This document shows, piece after piece, positions 62,528 to 64,000 of a stretch of 64,000 nucleotides of DNA. Origin of the DNA: Alloyangia pacifica (lineage in GTDB: Bacteria > Pseudomonadota > Alphaproteobacteria > Rhodobacterales > Rhodobacteraceae); NCBI RefSeq assembly GCF_020524285.1, contig NZ_JAIVKX010000020.1, positions 57,830 through 121,829 on the forward strand. The letters are read 5' to 3'. The notes under the pieces are model-generated. The model did not search any database. It was not told the DNA's origin and saw only the letters and a list, made by a program, of their open reading frames with translations. The position numbers were made by a program, and so were the translations under genes. Numbering within the stretch: the first letter of the stretch is position 1; each line of letters begins with the position of its first letter.

Positions 62528-63195
62528 GCCCGCGCACCCGCCCCGACGACAGCCGCGTCGTGCCCCTGCATCCCGAGCTTGCGGATCCGGGCGCGGTGCG
62601 GGTCGAGATCCGCGGCAAGCGGTTCGGCGCGACAGAGGTGCTGCGCAACGTGCATTTCACCGTCTCGCGCGGCGAGACGGTGGCGCTGCTCGGCCCGTCG
62701 GGCATCGGCAAGTCGACCCTGCTGCGCATCGTCGCCGGGCTCGATCCGGAGTTCGAGGGCGAGGTGAGCCGCCCGGCGCATATGGCCATGGTGTTCCAGG
62801 AGCCGACCCTGCTGCCCTGGCGCAGCGCGCTGCAGAACCTCACGCTGGTGCATCCTGAGCTGAGCGAGGGCGACGCCCGCGCCGCGCTCGACCGGGTCGG
62901 GCTGAAGGGCCGCCACGATGCCTATCCGCGCAGCCTCTCTCTGGGCCAGCAGCGCCGGCTGGCGCTGGCGCGCGCCTTTGCCGGGCGCGTCGACATGCTG
63001 GTGATGGACGAGCCCTTCGTCTCGCTCGACGCCGAACTTGCCGAGGCGATGCTGGCGCTGACCGAGGAGCTGATCGCCGAGCTGCGCCCGGCGGTGCTCT
63101 TCGTCACCCACGCCCGCCCCGAAGCCGAACGACTGGCCAGCCGCATCCTGCACCTGCAGGGTCAGCCCGCCACACTGACCCCGCATCTGGTCTGA
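62524..63195 (+). CDS. ABC transporter ATP-binding protein (nitrate/sulfonate type)
   Basis: A 223-residue ATPase with Walker A GPSGIGKST, Q-loop VFQEPTLLPWR, signature LSLGQQRRLALARAF and Walker B MLVMDEPFVSLD. It is coupled to the binding-protein gene through an ATGA overlap. The length is short but complete for the class. Its permease partner is not adjacent (see 32110-32940). Confidence 0.9.
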   Translation: MSPRTRPDDSRVVPLHPELADPGAVRVEIRGKRFGATEVLRNVHFTVSRGETVALLGPSGIGKSTLLRIVAGLDPEFEGEVSRPAHMAMVFQEPTLLPWRSALQNLTLVHPELSEGDARAALDRVGLKGRHDAYPRSLSLGQQRRLALARAFAGRVDMLVMDEPFVSLDAELAEAMLALTEELIAELRPAVLFVTHARPEAERLASRILHLQGQPATLTPHLV

Positions 63196-63211
63196 CAGAG
63201 GAGATCCGACC

Positions 63212-63640
63212 ATGAGAACGTCCCTGATCGCCGCCGCGCTTGCCGCGCTGGCGCTGCCCGCCGCTGCGCATGACTTCGGCTTTGCCGGCGTGCTGTCGAA
63301 CAGCAACTCCGAGGAAATGCCCGAGATCACCCTCTCGGTCGGCAAGCCGCTCGCCGAGGGGCCGATCACCCTGAAGTCCGGCATGCTCTACGAGCTGGAG
63401 ATCGAGGCCGACGGCTCGGGCGAGCTGGGGCTCGAGGGGCCGGGCTTCTTCCGCGCCATCTGGGTCAACGAGGTGGTGGTGAACGGGCTGGAGATCCGCC
63501 CTTACGGCCTCGAGAGCGTCGAGTTCGACGAGGCCGGGGAAATGGAGATCGAGTTCCTCGCCATCAAGCCGGGGCAATACTACCTGAAGATCCCCGGATC
63601 CACCGGCGAGAGCCAGCGTGTGGACATCACCATCCAGTAG
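63212..63640 (+). CDS. Small exported beta-rich protein of unknown function
   Basis: A 142-residue protein. Signal peptide MRTSLIAAALAALALPAAA (cut near residue 19). The mature part is acidic (many Glu and Asp) with a beta-sandwich pattern such as LKSGMLYELEIEADGSGELG, EFLAIKPGQYYLKIPG and a C-terminal RVDITIQ. It has the look of a cupredoxin-like fold but lacks a copper-site Cys and Met set. It starts 16 bases after the ATPase, so it is probably in the same operon. An acidic periplasmic protein in a lanthanide-enzyme cluster could bind metal; that is speculation. Confidence 0.72.
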   Translation: MRTSLIAAALAALALPAAAHDFGFAGVLSNSNSEEMPEITLSVGKPLAEGPITLKSGMLYELEIEADGSGELGLEGPGFFRAIWVNEVVVNGLEIRPYGLESVEFDEAGEMEIEFLAIKPGQYYLKIPGSTGESQRVDITIQ

Positions 63641-64000
63641 TCTCTGAGGGGCGGGCGCGAGCAGTTTGCCCGCCTTCGCCGCGGCGGAGAGGTTCGAGCC
63701 CACGGCGGCGGCCCCGAGTCCAAGGACCGGACGCGAGGCGAGACTGGGAGATTTTTAGGCCCCTGCGAGTCGGTTTTTCCGCCAGGAGTGCGGGCCTCAA
63801 AGCTCTGTATTGATGTGAGGCGGCTATCAGCCACAACATGTAGATCTTGGCGATCTTTGGCCGCTCAAGCGGACCCTGCGAAAAGCCCGCCGATCTGCGG
63901 GGGTGCGCAGAAAATATGCTAATCAACCTATTGAAATTGCCCGCATTTCGAGGAAATTCCAAAAAACTTCGGCTTCCCCGGAAAAATCCGCTTGCAGGCC
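63641..64000. other. Non-coding right end of the window
   Basis: No convincing gene is seen. A 7-base GC stem (GGCGGGC / GCCCGCC, 63650-63674) follows the last gene by 9 bases and may aid termination, though no U-run follows. An open frame on the reverse strand (63627-63962) has the composition of translated non-coding DNA and is not called. The last 90 bases are more AT-rich than the rest. Confidence 0.5.

Noticed and set aside
63685..63710. T-loop-like GGTTCGAGCCC suggesting a tRNA
   Set aside because: No pairing T-stem, anticodon arm or acceptor stem could be built around it.
63627..63962. Leftward open frame at the right end as a gene
   Set aside because: No ribosome-binding site or motif, basic low-complexity translation, and overlap with the small exported protein's end.

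Overview
The window looks like part of an extrachromosomal replicon (plasmid or chromid) of a marine alphaproteobacterium in the family Rhodobacteraceae (Roseobacter group). It is GC-rich. It carries a complete repABC replication and partition module at 36.2-39.7 kb, and its gene families (a single-domain CUT2 sugar ABC ATPase, TAXI-TRAP transport, XoxF with glutathione-linked formaldehyde oxidation) are typical of that family. No rRNA, tRNA, CRISPR array or intact insertion sequence was seen. Genus assignment cannot be made by reading alone.

Layout. (1) 0-14.2 kb: a long leftward cyclitol/sugar operon. In transcription order it holds a CUT2-type ABC transporter (binding protein, permease, ATPase), three pairs of Gfo/Idh/MocA dehydrogenase plus TIM-barrel isomerase, a small ABM-fold monooxygenase-like protein, iolC fused to a DUF2090 aldolase-like domain, and iolD, which runs off the left edge. 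A divergent LacI-family regulator faces it across inverted repeats. (2) 14.2-18.8 kb: a leftward AtuA / AtuA-like small domain / TAXI-TRAP operon with a divergent LysR regulator. (3) 20-23.6 kb: asparaginase, an HTH regulator and a divergent AGCS amino-acid symporter. (4) 23.6-29.9 kb: a heme-uptake locus with a TonB-dependent receptor divergent from hmuSTUV. (5) 30.3-33 kb: leftward genes for a PQQ/alcohol-type ABC exporter (ATPase plus permease) and a nitrate/sulfonate-type ABC permease. (6) 33.1-35.8 kb: a two-component system. (7) 36.2-39.7 kb: repABC with a counter-transcribed RNA, an origin-like dyad inside repC and a palindromic parS-like site at the repC stop. (8) 39.9-63.6 kb: a C1 oxidation island with gfa, a NarL-type regulator, a FIST protein, a hybrid histidine kinase, secreted proteins of unknown function, a Xre-RES toxin-antitoxin pair, a SoxYZ-like carrier, a quinoprotein-associated metallohydrolase, flhA, fghA, cytochrome c, xoxF, xoxG, xoxJ, the CXXCW protein, two beta-propellers, SRPBCC and DUF3280-like proteins, and two ABC substrate-binding proteins plus one ATPase.

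How it works together. XoxF is a lanthanide- and PQQ-dependent methanol dehydrogenase that would oxidise methanol in the periplasm and pass electrons to XoxG and the other cytochrome c. Formaldehyde would be captured as S-hydroxymethylglutathione (Gfa), oxidised by FlhA and hydrolysed to formate by FghA. The FIST protein, hybrid kinase and response regulator beside gfa are the likely sensing system. PQQ synthesis genes and formate dehydrogenase are not in the window and must be supplied elsewhere.

The most striking structural feature is that two ABC transport systems of the PQQ/lanthanide type are each split. Binding proteins (and one ATPase) lie at 59.4-63.2 kb, while the matching permeases (and the other ATPase) lie at 30.4-32.9 kb on the opposite strand, with the two-component system and the repABC module in between. 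The two blocks complement each other and suggest a rearranged ancestral operon. Besides the repABC control elements, several uncharacterised exported proteins in the XoxF island and the duplicated dehydrogenase/isomerase pairs in the iol operon are the best places to look for new biology.
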